A stretch of DNA of 64,000 bases from Durusdinium trenchii. Its lineage: Eukaryota > Sar > Dinophyceae > Suessiales > Symbiodiniaceae. Location: positions 577,102 through 641,101 of the forward strand of contig CAXAMN010026450.1 in the NCBI GenBank assembly GCA_963970005.1, written 5' to 3'. This document shows, one piece after another, positions 54,650 to 64,000 of this stretch. How positions within the stretch are numbered: the first letter of the stretch is position 1; every line of letters starts with the position of its first letter. The position numbers were made by a program, and so were the translations under genes. The notes below the pieces were generated by a model. That model was not told the DNA's origin and ran no database searches. It saw only the letters and a list, made by a program, of their open reading frames with translations.

Positions 54650-54785
54650 GGAGCTGCTGCTGCTGTTGCTGTCGTGCTGCTGCCACTGGTGCCACTGCTG
54701 CTGCTTTCTGCTTTGCTGTGCTGCTACTGCTGCTGCTGCTGCTGCATTGCTGGTTTGCTGCTGCTGCTGCTGGCTGCTTGTTTCT
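54650..54785. repeat. CTG/GCT trinucleotide tract
   Basis: Interrupted GCTGCTGCTGTTGCTGTC-type runs. Frames through it give homopolymers and are not genes. Confidence 0.85.
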
Positions 54786-54947
54786 GCTCAAATCACTACC
54801 AAATTCTCCGCGGCGCAGGGTGGAGTCGAATGACATTTAAAACCAAATCTTAAACGACCGAAATCAAGCACAGGAGCTCGTGACCACCCCCAGTACATTG
54901 CTAAAGCAAGGCAACTCAGGTAGGGTAACCGCTACCTTTCGTGATAT

Positions 54948-54976
54948 ATATATATATATATTAATATATATTATAT
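54948..54976. repeat. (TA)n tract after CTTTCG
   Basis: ACCTTTCGTGATATATATAT then TTAATATATATTATATAT. One of several TA runs joined to a CTTTCG sequence. Confidence 0.7.
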
Positions 54977-55698
54977 ATCTGCAAATGCCAACCCAGAACT
55001 TCCACAACACGGGGAGCCCTCGGGTCCCACACAACACACTTCAGCGGCAAAACCGGCACGGAATACAGGCACCCAGTCATGGAGAAGTAAGAACCCCTAT
55101 GGCTATCGGCTATCGCTATCTGGAGAAGAATGAACAAAGGGCCTGGCAAATGGAAATGCAACGCATACTGTAATGTATATACATGTTTTAGCATATTGCC
55201 AAGGAACATTTACAGAACCTTGGGACCTTGGGAATCCCCAAAAATTACACTGAGGTGGTAGCATGTTACTCAAAAAAGGGTAGGTTGAGGTCCTAGGTCC
55301 TAGTTAGTATTCAAGCATGAGCACCATTCGGGTATTTCCAATCATCAACATCTTGAAGCCACTTCACCAACAAAGAGACAGGAGCCAAGAGTCGAATCAA
55401 CAAGTCAAAGGGCAGCCCAAGTTCCTCCTAGAGCTGTCAACACATGAGTCGCACAAACGAAAAGATGTATTTTTGTAGGATGTGAAGAGCAAGTGGATCC
55501 CAAGCAGTTTGTCCTTGTCATTTAGCCATAAAACCTGCACAAGTGAATGAGCCGGACGAAACAATCTATGACTCTGTGACTCGTATGAAACCTAGTGAAA
55601 ATCACACAGCAAAAATCAGCCAAGGCATTGCCTGATAGCCTTCACTTTTCAAGCAAAGCTGGGCGATCCTCTCTCCATTTCTTCCGACCGCCTCTTTA

Positions 55699-55944
55699 TT
55701 GCCTTCCGAACGTTCTCCCTTAACCATCCAAATGGAGTTTTCAACAGATTCTCCTACCAATATTGTACAGTGGCAAAAGAAGCGCAAGAGTCAAGATATT
55801 GACCAAGAAAGTGATTGTCTCAGAATGTGGACCTTGATCCTGACCATCTCCCCCTCTGAGTGGGATCGATGTGCTCGAGAGCTTGATGTCAAAGGAACAC
55901 ACAGAAGGCTCGCCGACCTTTCCAGGTTTCTGGAGTTGGCATGA
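55699..55944 (+). CDS. Isolated plus-strand ORF, 81 codons
   Basis: It starts at ATG and contains IVQWQKKRKSQDIDQESDC then SEWDRCARELDVKGTHRRL and ADLSRFLELA before the stop. The peptide looks protein-like and is better than the opposite strand here. It has no recognised domain and no neighbouring exons, and it is the only plus-strand candidate I rate above noise on the right half. Confidence 0.25.
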   Translation: MPSERSPLTIQMEFSTDSPTNIVQWQKKRKSQDIDQESDCLRMWTLILTISPSEWDRCARELDVKGTHRRLADLSRFLELA

Positions 55945-55999
55945 TCGTGTGAGATGACTTGTGAAAACCGCTTGTCCATTAAAGTGCATAATATTTCAC

Positions 56000-57540
56000 C
56001 ATCCCTGCCTTGTCTGGGACAAAAGCCGGGAGGGTGCTGAAATTGAAATCCTTCGGGCGTGAACGGCTCAACTTGTCCAGGTCTCTGGGATCCTTAGCTG
56101 CCTTAGCCGCAAAGTACAGCGAACTTTGCAAAATCAGTGATGACGACACGCCTGCGCAATAGGCTGGAACCGAGGCACTCTGCGGTCAGATTCTGTCTGC
56201 ATCTCCTGCATACGACATCCCACCTCGTCCACCTCACCCCAAATAGAGAGCGAAAGGGTAGATGCAGGTAGATCCCACTAGAAAGAGTCTGTGTACATGC
56301 AGGTCCACTGCAGGGAGTGGTGGGCAATCTCACAAACATTACTCAACGAAATCACTTCCAGTGTGTCATGACATGGAGTGCGGAGGCAGACTCACGTTAC
56401 CCATGCCTGAGTGAAAGAGTTGCGCTAGGGTTCCATTGCAAGCCACGCCCGTTTACAGCTTAGGGCCTTAGGCATACTGCGCATAGTGACACATATTGTA
56501 TGTATACTGTATACTGTATATTACACATATAGAGAGAGACAGAGAGATGTGCGCATGATGCAATATGATGCACGCCATCAACTTCAATGAAGGTTGTCAA
56601 AAACAGTTTGATCGACACCTTTCACGAGGACAAACAGGAACCATCACAAGAGCAAAGCAGGTCCAAAGGCAGCACCCGGCACAACCTCAATCACCTTGTC
56701 ATCCATGACAAAACAAGGAGGTGATGCATTGAACAAATTAAATTAAATGACTGTTGGGACGCATGAAGGACCAGACTCGAAACAAGCCCATGCACCACCT
56801 CAACATCAGTCAGAATAAGACATCCACAACAAACATAGGCAAACAATGTATATATATAATATATTGAATATTATTGAAATCATGTCGAGGTAATGTCAAA
56901 AACCCTATTACTCAAATGGAAGGGAATAACAGCAAGTTTTAGCAAATTTGTTTCCGCCCCTGAACAGTGGAAAATTATATGATAAAAGGTTTTCTTTCGC
57001 CCAGGGTGCTTTTTAGAGATCTGTTTACTTTTCGGTTGTTCTGCTGATGCTGTCCTTTAAAAATCCTTGCGTGACTCTCCTGAGGTTTGCTCAATTCATG
57101 GAACTCTGACCTGAACACTTTGTTCAAAAAAACATATTGAAACTCATCGATTTCATGGCCTCAAACAATTGAATCGAAGTCAAGGCCGCCACCCCATGTG
57201 TCAAGGAATGTCAAGGAAGTGCCCATTCGAGCTGGCAAAGCAGGCCGCACTTTGGTCAGCCGACCAGCTCGTCGTAGAGATGTGCAGTGCAAAGCCGCTT
57301 TTGGCCAGGGAGCTGCGGCGCGGAGCAGAAAGAACTGTGGGAAAAAGGAGAGAGAGAGAGCGCAAAACGGTGAGGTTGAGATGTGTAATTATATTGCGTA
57401 AATTAGAGTGAACATGTGAGATGCATCATAACATGCTTGCACGCCATTGAGCTTATTGTTGCACTCTTGTCAAACTTGTCAACAAGGTCCTTGCCCTTCA
57501 CCTTCTGTTCACTTGCTCGATTTGTGATCTTCCCTGACAT
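56000..57540. other. Stretch without supportable gene
   Basis: AT-rich with TA and GA runs (56510-56550). A plus-strand frame at 57169-57411 (ADQLVVEMCSAKPLLAREL) is possible but unsupported by splice signals or context. Confidence 0.45.
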
Positions 57541-57549
57541 CTTCAGAGC

Positions 57550-57675
57550 TCAGGACCGCCAAAATTCATCTGGTGAATGTGCCGCATGGCCTTCATAATT
57601 GCTGCGACTCTCGGCAACGTAGTATGGCAGGTTTGGGGACAGCAGCGTTTCGTGCAATGTGTCCAGTTGGCTCTG
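57550..57675 (-). CDS. C-terminal exon with stop codon
   Basis: The frame reads QLDTLHETLLSPNLPYYVAE then NYEGHAAHSPDEFWRS and ends in TGA at 57550-57552. The upstream limit is an acceptor in GTGCAG|AGCC or CAGCCAG|G near 57675-57685. Confidence 0.5.
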   Translation of the reverse strand, partial: QSQLDTLHETLLSPNLPYYVAESRSNYEGHAAHSPDEFWRS

Positions 57676-59922
57676 CACCTGGCTGACCCATATGGCAAGG
57701 TCGACAAAAGGAGAGATGATGACAAAGTGACACGTAAATAATTGAGAATATTGTTTTTCTAACCCTTATTGGACAAGGAATGGCGGCCGGCCTCGGGTCC
57801 TTCAGGCGTCTGCTGGCCCGGCCTCCAACGATGACTCATGATGTTGATAAATTTTGGAATCCATCTGCTGCGGTGGCATCTGCTGTCATTGTCAAAAAAG
57901 TTGAAAGCCTCTAAGTCTTACCTTGCCCTACTCCAACAGCACTAAGTTTCTGGCTGCTTTTTGCTCTTTTGTCGCTGCCGCCTGTAGTTCAGCCTGCGCA
58001 CGAGGGGCTGAATTCAGCAACGTTCTGAACTTGAGGCAGGGAGTCACCGATGGGCGGACAAGCACCAGTTCCAGCGAAGTGCTGGCAAGCTGCGCATACT
58101 CCGCATGCTCCAGCAAGTCCTCCACGGCTGAAATGTCACCTTCATCTGGATCAGGTTCATCTGTCAAGTCATCTACACCACTTCCCCAGGATTCGTAGTA
58201 GTCTTCATCCTGCGTGCAGTCCAAAAAGGCAAGTATACTGAGAGCAATCTACGTGCTCGCAGCCTCACTGCACGGTCCTCTAAGTCCTTGAATTCCTCTT
58301 GAAGTGTCAAAAACCTGACTGAGGACAACTCTGCACTATAATTGCCCCGAATGGAGTTTGGATGAGTTTGGCGTGCATATGGTCGAAAAAAATCAAGAAA
58401 TATAAGGAGCCGTTGAAGGAGTATACACGCGGTGAACAGGGCCAAGATTGTCCAAGTGGGGCTTGACTCCAAGTGGCTTTTCAAGCTGCTCCATGGGAAC
58501 GACCATGTCCTCCTCAAACTGACTAGTCACCGGCGCCACGGCATGCGGGCTCTGATCCTTCGGACTGCACAACGCGGCATCCCGACTTGCAATATTGAGC
58601 GCAAACCCTGTTGAGCACAAACCAAGGGCGTTTTTTGTTGCTGTTCGTTTTGTCCTTGTAGCCTCGTTCATCTGAACTGGAGCCTCTGCAGAAATCGATC
58701 ATGTGACTACAGTGGGGCCCTTCGGGACCCTCAAACTCAAACATTTGTTGCACATGATGGTGTTCCATGTCAAATATCCGGCGTGATCGGTGCAACTTCG
58801 ACAACTTTGTCGCAAATCTCTCAACAAATAAAACAAACATGCCACATACCCCTGCTGGATCACACGCCTGTTTCAGCTTTAGTCGCTTGAATCGCCATCC
58901 GTAGCTGGCCCACGAAGGTTCTTGCTTTGTCTGTGAACCCGTAGTCGCCTTGTGTGCACGCGCGCGAAAAAAAGAATCAAAATGAATCAAAGGCGTCTGA
59001 CCTGAAAATAGATTCCCTACGAAGGCATCTGCCAGCGTGAAATTTTCAAAGCATACCTGCCCAAAACATCCCAAAACGCCCCCAAACAGTCTTACTCTGA
59101 TTGTTCAGCCAACGTGGCTTTTCCGAAACTGTGCTTGATCTTCAGGTGAAAGCTTCTTCACTGCAATCCACAGCAACGCCTAAACACTTGCAAACCATCA
59201 CAAACAAGGAACGCATTCACTCCTCAACTCCTACAAACGCTTCCAGGACAACCAACGGTGGGCCTTTGCGAGTTTTTCGCTGATGTTGTTCATCACCAGC
59301 TGACCCGGCAGGAAGGCCAGGAACAACTTTCCATCCTCAGGGATGACAACAAACGACCTTGGCCAAGAGAACCTTAAAATATATCCGCAAATCCTTCTGA
59401 ATTTCCCTCCCTCACCTTGTGGCCCACGAAAAAAGGTTCTGCAGACAGGGCCTTGATCCTCGCCAGGAGTCAAACGAGCATGAAAAACTCGTTGGGTCGA
59501 ATCTAAGATTTGAAAGGGTTGTGTGTGTGTGACATCCTTGGAGTCACACGGAATCCGTTGAATTTGGGTCTGTTTCCGGAATTTTTCCTGTTCTTGAAGC
59601 TTAATAGATAGTAGGGGGCGCGAGCAGCCCATCCAGTCTTGCACCAACGAAGGCACTGGATGCGCGCTGATGATATCGATTTGGGACGCCAAATCGACGT
59701 ACCTGCTCTGAACACATTGACTCCAATGGTCCTTCCTCGCTCAAGCTGTTTCCAGGTTCATCAAGGAACAACTGCAAATCAACCTGTTCCTGATCCCTCA
59801 TAGACGTTGGTGCGCTCAAACGTCTACGCCTACGCCTACTCCTACCCCTGCCACGCTCTTCTTCCTTTGGCGTCGGAAGGATGACCGGAGGAGGCTTGGC
59901 TGGGGTGCGGAAGCGTTCCCTG
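57550..59922 (-). CDS. Unidentified multi-exon gene (about nine exons, whole span)
   Basis: Exons, high to low: about 59703-59922; 59425-59665 (PLLSIKLQEQEKFRKQTQIQ, RVFHARLTPGEDQGPVCRTF, donor CACAAG|GTGAGG); 59240-59365 (FVVIPEDGKLFLAFLPGQL); 58850-59060 (FENFTLADAFVGNLFSGQ, acceptor GGGCAG|G, donor GCAGGG|GTATGTG); 58690-58800 (KLHRSRRIFDMEHHHVQQMF); 58400-58610 (SQFEEDMVVPMEQLEKPLG); 58258-58327 (RFLTLQEEFKDLEDRAVRL); 57930-58209; and 57550-57675 with the stop at 57550-57552. Many charged helices and an Arg-rich N terminus, but no domain I can name. The consistent strand and good splice signals make it a real gene in my judgement. Confidence 0.5.
57930..58209 (-). CDS. Acidic exon after a 48-base GC-AG intron
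   Basis: Acceptor GCACGCAG|GATG is followed by DEDYYESWGSGVDDLTDEPD then EDLLEHAEYAQLASTSLELV and APRAQAELQAAATKEQKAAR. The preceding exon ends AGGCTGCGA|GCACGTAG, a GC donor that keeps the phase (VRLR|DEDYY). The 3' end is unclear: an in-frame TAG precedes a good donor GGCAAG|GTAAGA by six bases, so either an earlier donor is used or the frame is broken. Confidence 0.5.
59703..59922 (-). CDS. N-terminal exon with Arg/Ser-rich basic stretch
   Basis: The exon encodes RERFRTPAKPPPVILPTPKE then EERGRGRSRRRRRRLSAPTS, a strongly basic patch suggestive of nuclear or RNA/DNA association, and DLQLFLDEPGNSLSEEGPLE. It ends at a consensus donor GAGCAG|GTACGT. The true start lies at or above 59922. Confidence 0.5.
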
Positions 59923-60059
59923 CATTCGTTGGATTAATTATGACTCACTGAATTGATGTCTCGCACATGAATCAACTGACACGACAGCTGCCGAGCTTAC
60001 GGATTCAATGCTGCAGAACTTACGGAGAATAAACCCCAACCCTCCCCCTCCCCTCTTTC

Positions 60060-60425
60060 CTTCTTGCGTTTTCTTCGTTTGTTAGGTGTTTCTTCAGGTT
60101 TTTTAGGTTGTTTTTGAGGCTCGTTTCCCTGCCCCTCGGCTTTTAGTCAAGGGCTAAGTAGTCAAGTGCTAAGTAGTCACCTTTTCCGCTACTCCTATCT
60201 TTTATCGTTTTGTTCTTTCTGTCTTTCTTTCTTTTCTAAGGTCTTTCTTTTCTAAGGTTTTTTAGGTTCCTACTGAGGTTTTGATCCGCAATTTGCCGCT
60301 CGTGCGGCAGACCTGCAAACCCTTACACCTACCTTTTTCTCCTGCCCTCTTCGTTTCCCGTTTCTTCTTTTTGCCTTATTTTCTTTTTCTAAGGCTTGTT
60401 AGGTGAATATTCAGGTTGAGCAAGG
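60060..60425. repeat. T-rich TTTTTTAGGT / CTGAGGTTTT repeats
   Basis: The motif TTTCTAAGGNTTTTTTAGGT followed by TTC-AGGTT or ACTGAGGTTTTG occurs about four times at irregular spacing. It is not an exact telomeric repeat. The stretch has no coding signal. Confidence 0.5.
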
Positions 60426-61287
60426 GAGCGCCGCGAAGCGGCCTACTGTTTGCGTCACACTCCGTATCTAAGAGCCTTTTTCCACAAGCACTCGCAGGGG
60501 GATGGAAGAGGACATGTGAGGTTCCATCCAACGAAGCTGATCACATGTAGGATATGGGCAAGGACGCTTGCCGACGTACCTGCGACAGTGACACTACCCC
60601 AATCTTCCTGTTGTTCCTTGGTTTCATGGTCTTTGCATGCTATACTTACATAGTCTGGTTTTTTATAACATAGAATTAACATGAATTAACCAAATTATCA
60701 TGAAAGTATTAAATAATTATAACTAGATATAACTAGTTAGCCAGAGTCAACAAGCCACTTTTTGAGGTCATATGGTAAAGAAAATAAGCGTTGGAAAGGA
60801 AAAATAGTTAACAGCTGCTTGATTTTAGCTGGTGGCTCTTATTTACATCGAATAAAAGTCACATGGTGTTGAAAAATGTCTCTTTTGATGGAAATGCCAC
60901 ATGGCAAGCCTATTAACTGTTCATATCAAAAAGTTCCAATAACCTATACCAACCCATCCTACATGAACACTTTGCTGGGCTGAAATGTCAAGCCAGGCGA
61001 CTGTTGCATTGCCACTTTTCATGCATTCACTGGCTTGATGAAATGCCATGGAGCCAATTTTGGTGCTTTGAAATACAAAACCAGCAAGCGCATGGACTCT
61101 GCTTAGGATCCTTTTCTCCAGCATTTGGGAATAGATTGGGTAAGGCAAAAGCACTTTGGCTTCAGCTCTGCTTTGTGGCAAATCACGGGCACAATGATGT
61201 CTGCTGTGGGTACAAGCCCCAAATGGTCCAGCACTTGGCAAATTGCACATTGCTTGTGTGGCAGCCATTCTTTGACCAGCCAAGACT

Positions 61288-63080
61288 TCACCAAGGTAGT
61301 GGCAACATCACGCAATAGGAAATGCAATTGGATTTCTGCAATCCCATGGACTCACCTGCCTGGTAAATGACAGTGTCATCCTTGAAGCAACTCATATGGT
61401 TCACTTTGGCACACTGGCTGCTCTTGGCCTCCCCAATTGGCTCACCAATCAGATTGGATAAAGTTTGCAAACTTTTCTTGGGAGCTGAGATGGGGTCAAC
61501 CAAAAGCACACCATCTTTGAACAACTGTGGCTGGTCCAAGTTGCAGATCTCCTTGGCAAGAACTTGCTCCAAGGTCCAAGAGATTGGTTTCAAATTTCTT
61601 CTTGTTTTGCAAACTAGTGGCCAATTGGCCGATTGGCTTGTGCTTTCTTTCATTGGCAAAGCATGATGGGGGGAAGCCAAATCTTTGCTGTGTATCTGGC
61701 ATATGGAGCAGCCAATGCCATTTCTTTATCAATGACACTTCCGGGAAGGCAGCCTGGAAGCACTGCATGGCCAGCTCTATGGATGGCAACAAAGTGCCTT
61801 TGCTGATGGTGCCAGCAAGGTTTCCATCATGGACCTGGTCAATGATGAGATGCCATGGCCAGCAAAGCCTGGCAAGCTGGAGCTTGGAGGCCATTGGGCA
61901 ATGCCACATTGTAAACAAACTGGCGCACAATTGGGTATATGGCTAAACACTCTGAAGCTTGGACTGAAACCTTTTGATTGTTTTTGTGGCTTGTCTTCTT
62001 CTTGGAGAAATAGGTTCCAACATGCTTGCACTTCCAGGCTCTTGGGAAAACACAAAACAGTAAGTCTCCAAGCCAGACCACACTTGGAAACCTTCTTCCA
62101 TGGCACACAGAAACTATAACACAATGGATGCAGTTCCCTGCAATATGCCATGCATGTAATCATGCGCAAACTGGCTGCGTGGCCTCAATTGACCCATGGG
62201 TTTCAAGTCTGGGTCGAGCAGCAATGCCTTAATTGGAGCTGAGGTTCCAGCCTGTGGCCTGCTGCCACATGTCAAATTCTGCTTTGGTACACTTGATCTT
62301 TTTGGCATCTAATTTTGCATATGACTGGAGAACCTCTGCATTAGTGGTCAACACCAACTGGCTGTGCTTTTTGATGTTGCAGTGCATCTAGTCCTCTGTA
62401 GTGATAGTGCCACTGCCTCGAACATTGGCGCACAAAAAGCAAAAATTCTGGTCACTGTCACCTTTGCTGCTCCAAACGTGCTTCTGGGCTGCTTGCGTCA
62501 TGGGCTGCACCATCAGCTAACAGCATGGAGAAGGTGAAGCGGAGCCTGATGTCTTGGCCTTGTGGGCCTTTCAACAAAGAGCCAGTGGGTGGGTGAATCA
62601 ACTCATGGCAAAAAATGCTTCTAAGCAGAGCAGTGGTGATTTGGCCTGATCTGATCAAGTCTATGGTGAGCCAACTGTCTGTGGAATGGAGGCGCTGGCC
62701 AAATTGGAGGAAACTGGCATACCATGCCCAGCTCTTCCTCTCTGCCCTGCCCAACACATTTCCAGGCACCAACTCGTCCAAGTAGACCATGGCTTGCTGG
62801 TCGAAGATGGGTTTTGATTGCGCTTGCTGGCCAAGAGCTGGTGGAAGCCACCACCTCTGAAGAACAAGGCTTGCAAGTATGTCAAGAAGTTGGTGGCAGG
62901 CAAGGTGATTGGCTCCGCTTCACTGTTCTGGACACTGATCTCTTGGATCACAGGACCCATGGCACCTCCATCACACTGGTTCAAAAGGAACCTTCTGGCG
63001 TCTCTTTGCTCTTTTGGAGGGCTGTAATCAGGTAAGCCGGTCTTCTTGGCTTCTGCAATCATAGCATGCAAGCTGGTTTG
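61288..63080 (-). pseudogene. Multicopy dinoflagellate transposase-like gene, intronless and decayed
   Basis: A minus-strand coding region runs without introns through several frames: AEAKKTGLPDYSPPKEQRDA, TNFLTYLQALFFRGGGFHQL, MVYLDELVPGNVLGRAERKS, TDSWLTIDLIRSGQITTALL, SDQNFCFLCANVRGSG (zinc-knuckle-like Cys pair), FAHDYMHGIL, SECLAIYPIVRQFVYN, KKWHWLLHMPDTQQRFGF followed by CFANERKHKPIGQL, and KSLQTLSNLIGEPIG. The 'HW.LH.P..-..F....F..ERKH' block and the 'F.HD.MH.IL' block are hallmarks, as I recall them, of a repetitive dinoflagellate protein resembling DDE-type transposases. At least four frame changes and stops (e.g. TAG near 62385) indicate a dead copy. Confidence 0.5.
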
Positions 63081-63413
63081 GCTATGGTGTGGCGAATTGG
63101 CCTACTGTTGGAGTTTGGCCAGCTTCTGAGGCCTGGAAGAGGAAGCAGCCATGGTTACAGAAGAGCAATAAAAGAGTGTGAAAGTAAGGGTGTTGTCCTT
63201 CTATCAGTTAAGGGTGCTGCCCTTCTTGCAAGAAAAAGGTGGATGACCACGTATATATACATATACCTTGCACATGCTTGCGCATTGCATATATTGGAAG
63301 TTGCGCTGAAGGATGCGCACTCTGGAACTTTGCAAGAGCCAAACAGAAAAGGTTGCTACAATTACAAAGCCAAAAGCATTGGTGGACATACTATGACGTA
63401 ATGCCAGAAATGA

Positions 63414-63869
63414 TCAGGATGAAGTGCCAGAAAGGCCAGTGCACATAGACATTTGTTGTTGGGTCTGTGTACATGGTCTGCTTAAAAGCTGGTGTCTGGT
63501 GTCTGCCACTGGCACTTCCTCTGATTGGAGAGCACTGGTGCCTGCCAGTGGCACTTCTTCTGATTGGAAAGCACTCTCACTGGAACTCTTTTGGCCATGG
63601 TGCATTTTGGAAAGGCCTACCAGTCTATTCCCAATATTGCTCCATGGATCCCTTCGACTCATAGTTAGAGTTGAGCTGGCACTAGCCATTTCTTGGTCAT
63701 CTTCCTTGGTCCTGCTCTTGGTACCAGTGGTACTCATGGGCTCTGTACGATAGATCATTCTATTGGACTCAAAGTCCCTTGCTCTGCTATCATGGGCTTC
63801 CATGAGGAAGGTTTCAACTTCCTCCATGCACATTTGGGATACAGCTCTTTGTATGGAGCCCATGGCCAA
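63414..63869 (-). CDS. Ser/Glu-rich reading frame with internal duplication
   Basis: A 151-codon minus-strand frame contains two copies of a 13-residue unit (ALQSEEVPVADT / AFQSEEVPLAGT), matching a DNA duplication near 63500-63590. It may be the 5' part of the transposase-like element at 61.3-63.1 kb or an unrelated unstable sequence. Weak support. Confidence 0.25.
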   Translation of the reverse strand: MAMGSIQRAVSQMCMEEVETFLMEAHDSRARDFESNRMIYRTEPMSTTGTKSRTKEDDQEMASASSTLTMSRRDPWSNIGNRLVGLSKMHHGQKSSSESAFQSEEVPLAGTSALQSEEVPVADTRHQLLSRPCTQTQQQMSMCTGLSGTSS

Positions 63870-63890
63870 GACACTATGAGAATGCGGATA

Positions 63891-63967
63891 GTGATAACAC
63901 TAAGTACAAATCAGTACAAAGACAAATGAGTGATAACACTAAGTACAAATCAGTACAAAGACAAATG
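63891..63967. repeat. 39-bp tandem duplication at the window end
   Basis: GTGATAACACTAAGTACAAA TCAGTACAAAGACAAATGA occurs twice, head to tail and nearly identical. Confidence 0.95.
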
Positions 63968-64000
63968 TATTTGTCTATATTTATGAAAGTGTATTAACTT

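Noticed and set aside
54780..54860. Possible minus-strand tRNA (CATTCGACTCC)
   Set aside because: There is no matching acceptor stem or A box upstream, only a B-box-like coincidence.
60060..60425. Interstitial telomere repeats
   Set aside because: The T-rich AGGT motifs are irregular and do not form exact TTTAGGG tandem runs.
1..64000. Spliced-leader relic (TTTTGGCTCAAG) marking a processed retrogene
   Set aside because: No match was seen on either strand by eye.
1..64000. CRISPR array, bacterial operon or prophage
   Set aside because: The tandem repeats present are satellites without unique spacers, and the coding style is intron-rich eukaryotic.

Overview
This window reads as nuclear DNA of a dinoflagellate, most probably a Symbiodiniaceae or other Suessiales alga. 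I infer this from four things. Coding signal is broken into short exons separated by very short introns (some only 45-60 bases), several with GC rather than GT donors and acceptors of the form AG|G. Essentially all convincing exons lie on the minus strand, as in the long unidirectional gene blocks of dinoflagellates. Simple repeats and dispersed repeats are abundant. The mobile-element proteins (a Penelope-like GIY-YIG/reverse transcriptase, a gag-like protein and a transposase-like protein) resemble multicopy families that I associate with these algae. There is nothing prokaryotic here. Two 10-base N runs (10196-10205, 36725-36734) mark assembly gaps. The species is an inference.

Layout. 1.9-3.6 kb: exons of an unidentified minus-strand gene, between a 506-bp foldback repeat (942-1447) and a 1.7-kb element with 32-bp terminal inverted repeats (4577-6272). 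6.7-9.0 kb: scattered minus-strand exons of unidentified genes. 9.3-11 kb: satellite and simple repeats plus a gap. About 11.1-29.4 kb: one very large minus-strand gene, or two abutting genes, whose central exons encode the GHKL/HSP90-like ATPase module of NO VEIN/sacsin-type proteins. Its introns carry a second foldback-repeat copy, a 62-bp satellite array and a 100-bp near-perfect hairpin. 30.3-31.6 kb: exons of another minus-strand gene.

31.75-42.1 kb: the most unusual part. It is a run of minus-strand ORFs with a common Pro/Thr/Ser/His/Gln-rich character: an RS-rich protein, a Myb/SANT-like protein, two related proteins, and a Penelope-like retroelement ORF with its GIY-YIG nuclease upstream of the reverse transcriptase. 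The reading frames carry single-base shifts and in-frame TGA codons. A 62-bp satellite array flanked on both sides by a CCGG-rich minisatellite sits in the middle.

42.9-51 kb: exons of two further minus-strand genes, one with a possible LOTUS-like domain, separated by a 2.06-kb gag-only retroelement bounded by 66/67-bp direct repeats (46989-49043). 51.1-57.5 kb: mostly repeats and sequence without supportable genes. 57.5-59.9 kb: an unidentified minus-strand gene with several good splice sites. 61.3-63.1 kb: a decayed, intronless transposase-like gene common in dinoflagellates. The window ends in a 39-bp tandem duplication.

Exon limits with an exact splice match are stated as such. The others are open-frame limits and may be off by tens of bases. 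No spliced-leader relic, CRISPR array, rRNA gene or functional tRNA was found.
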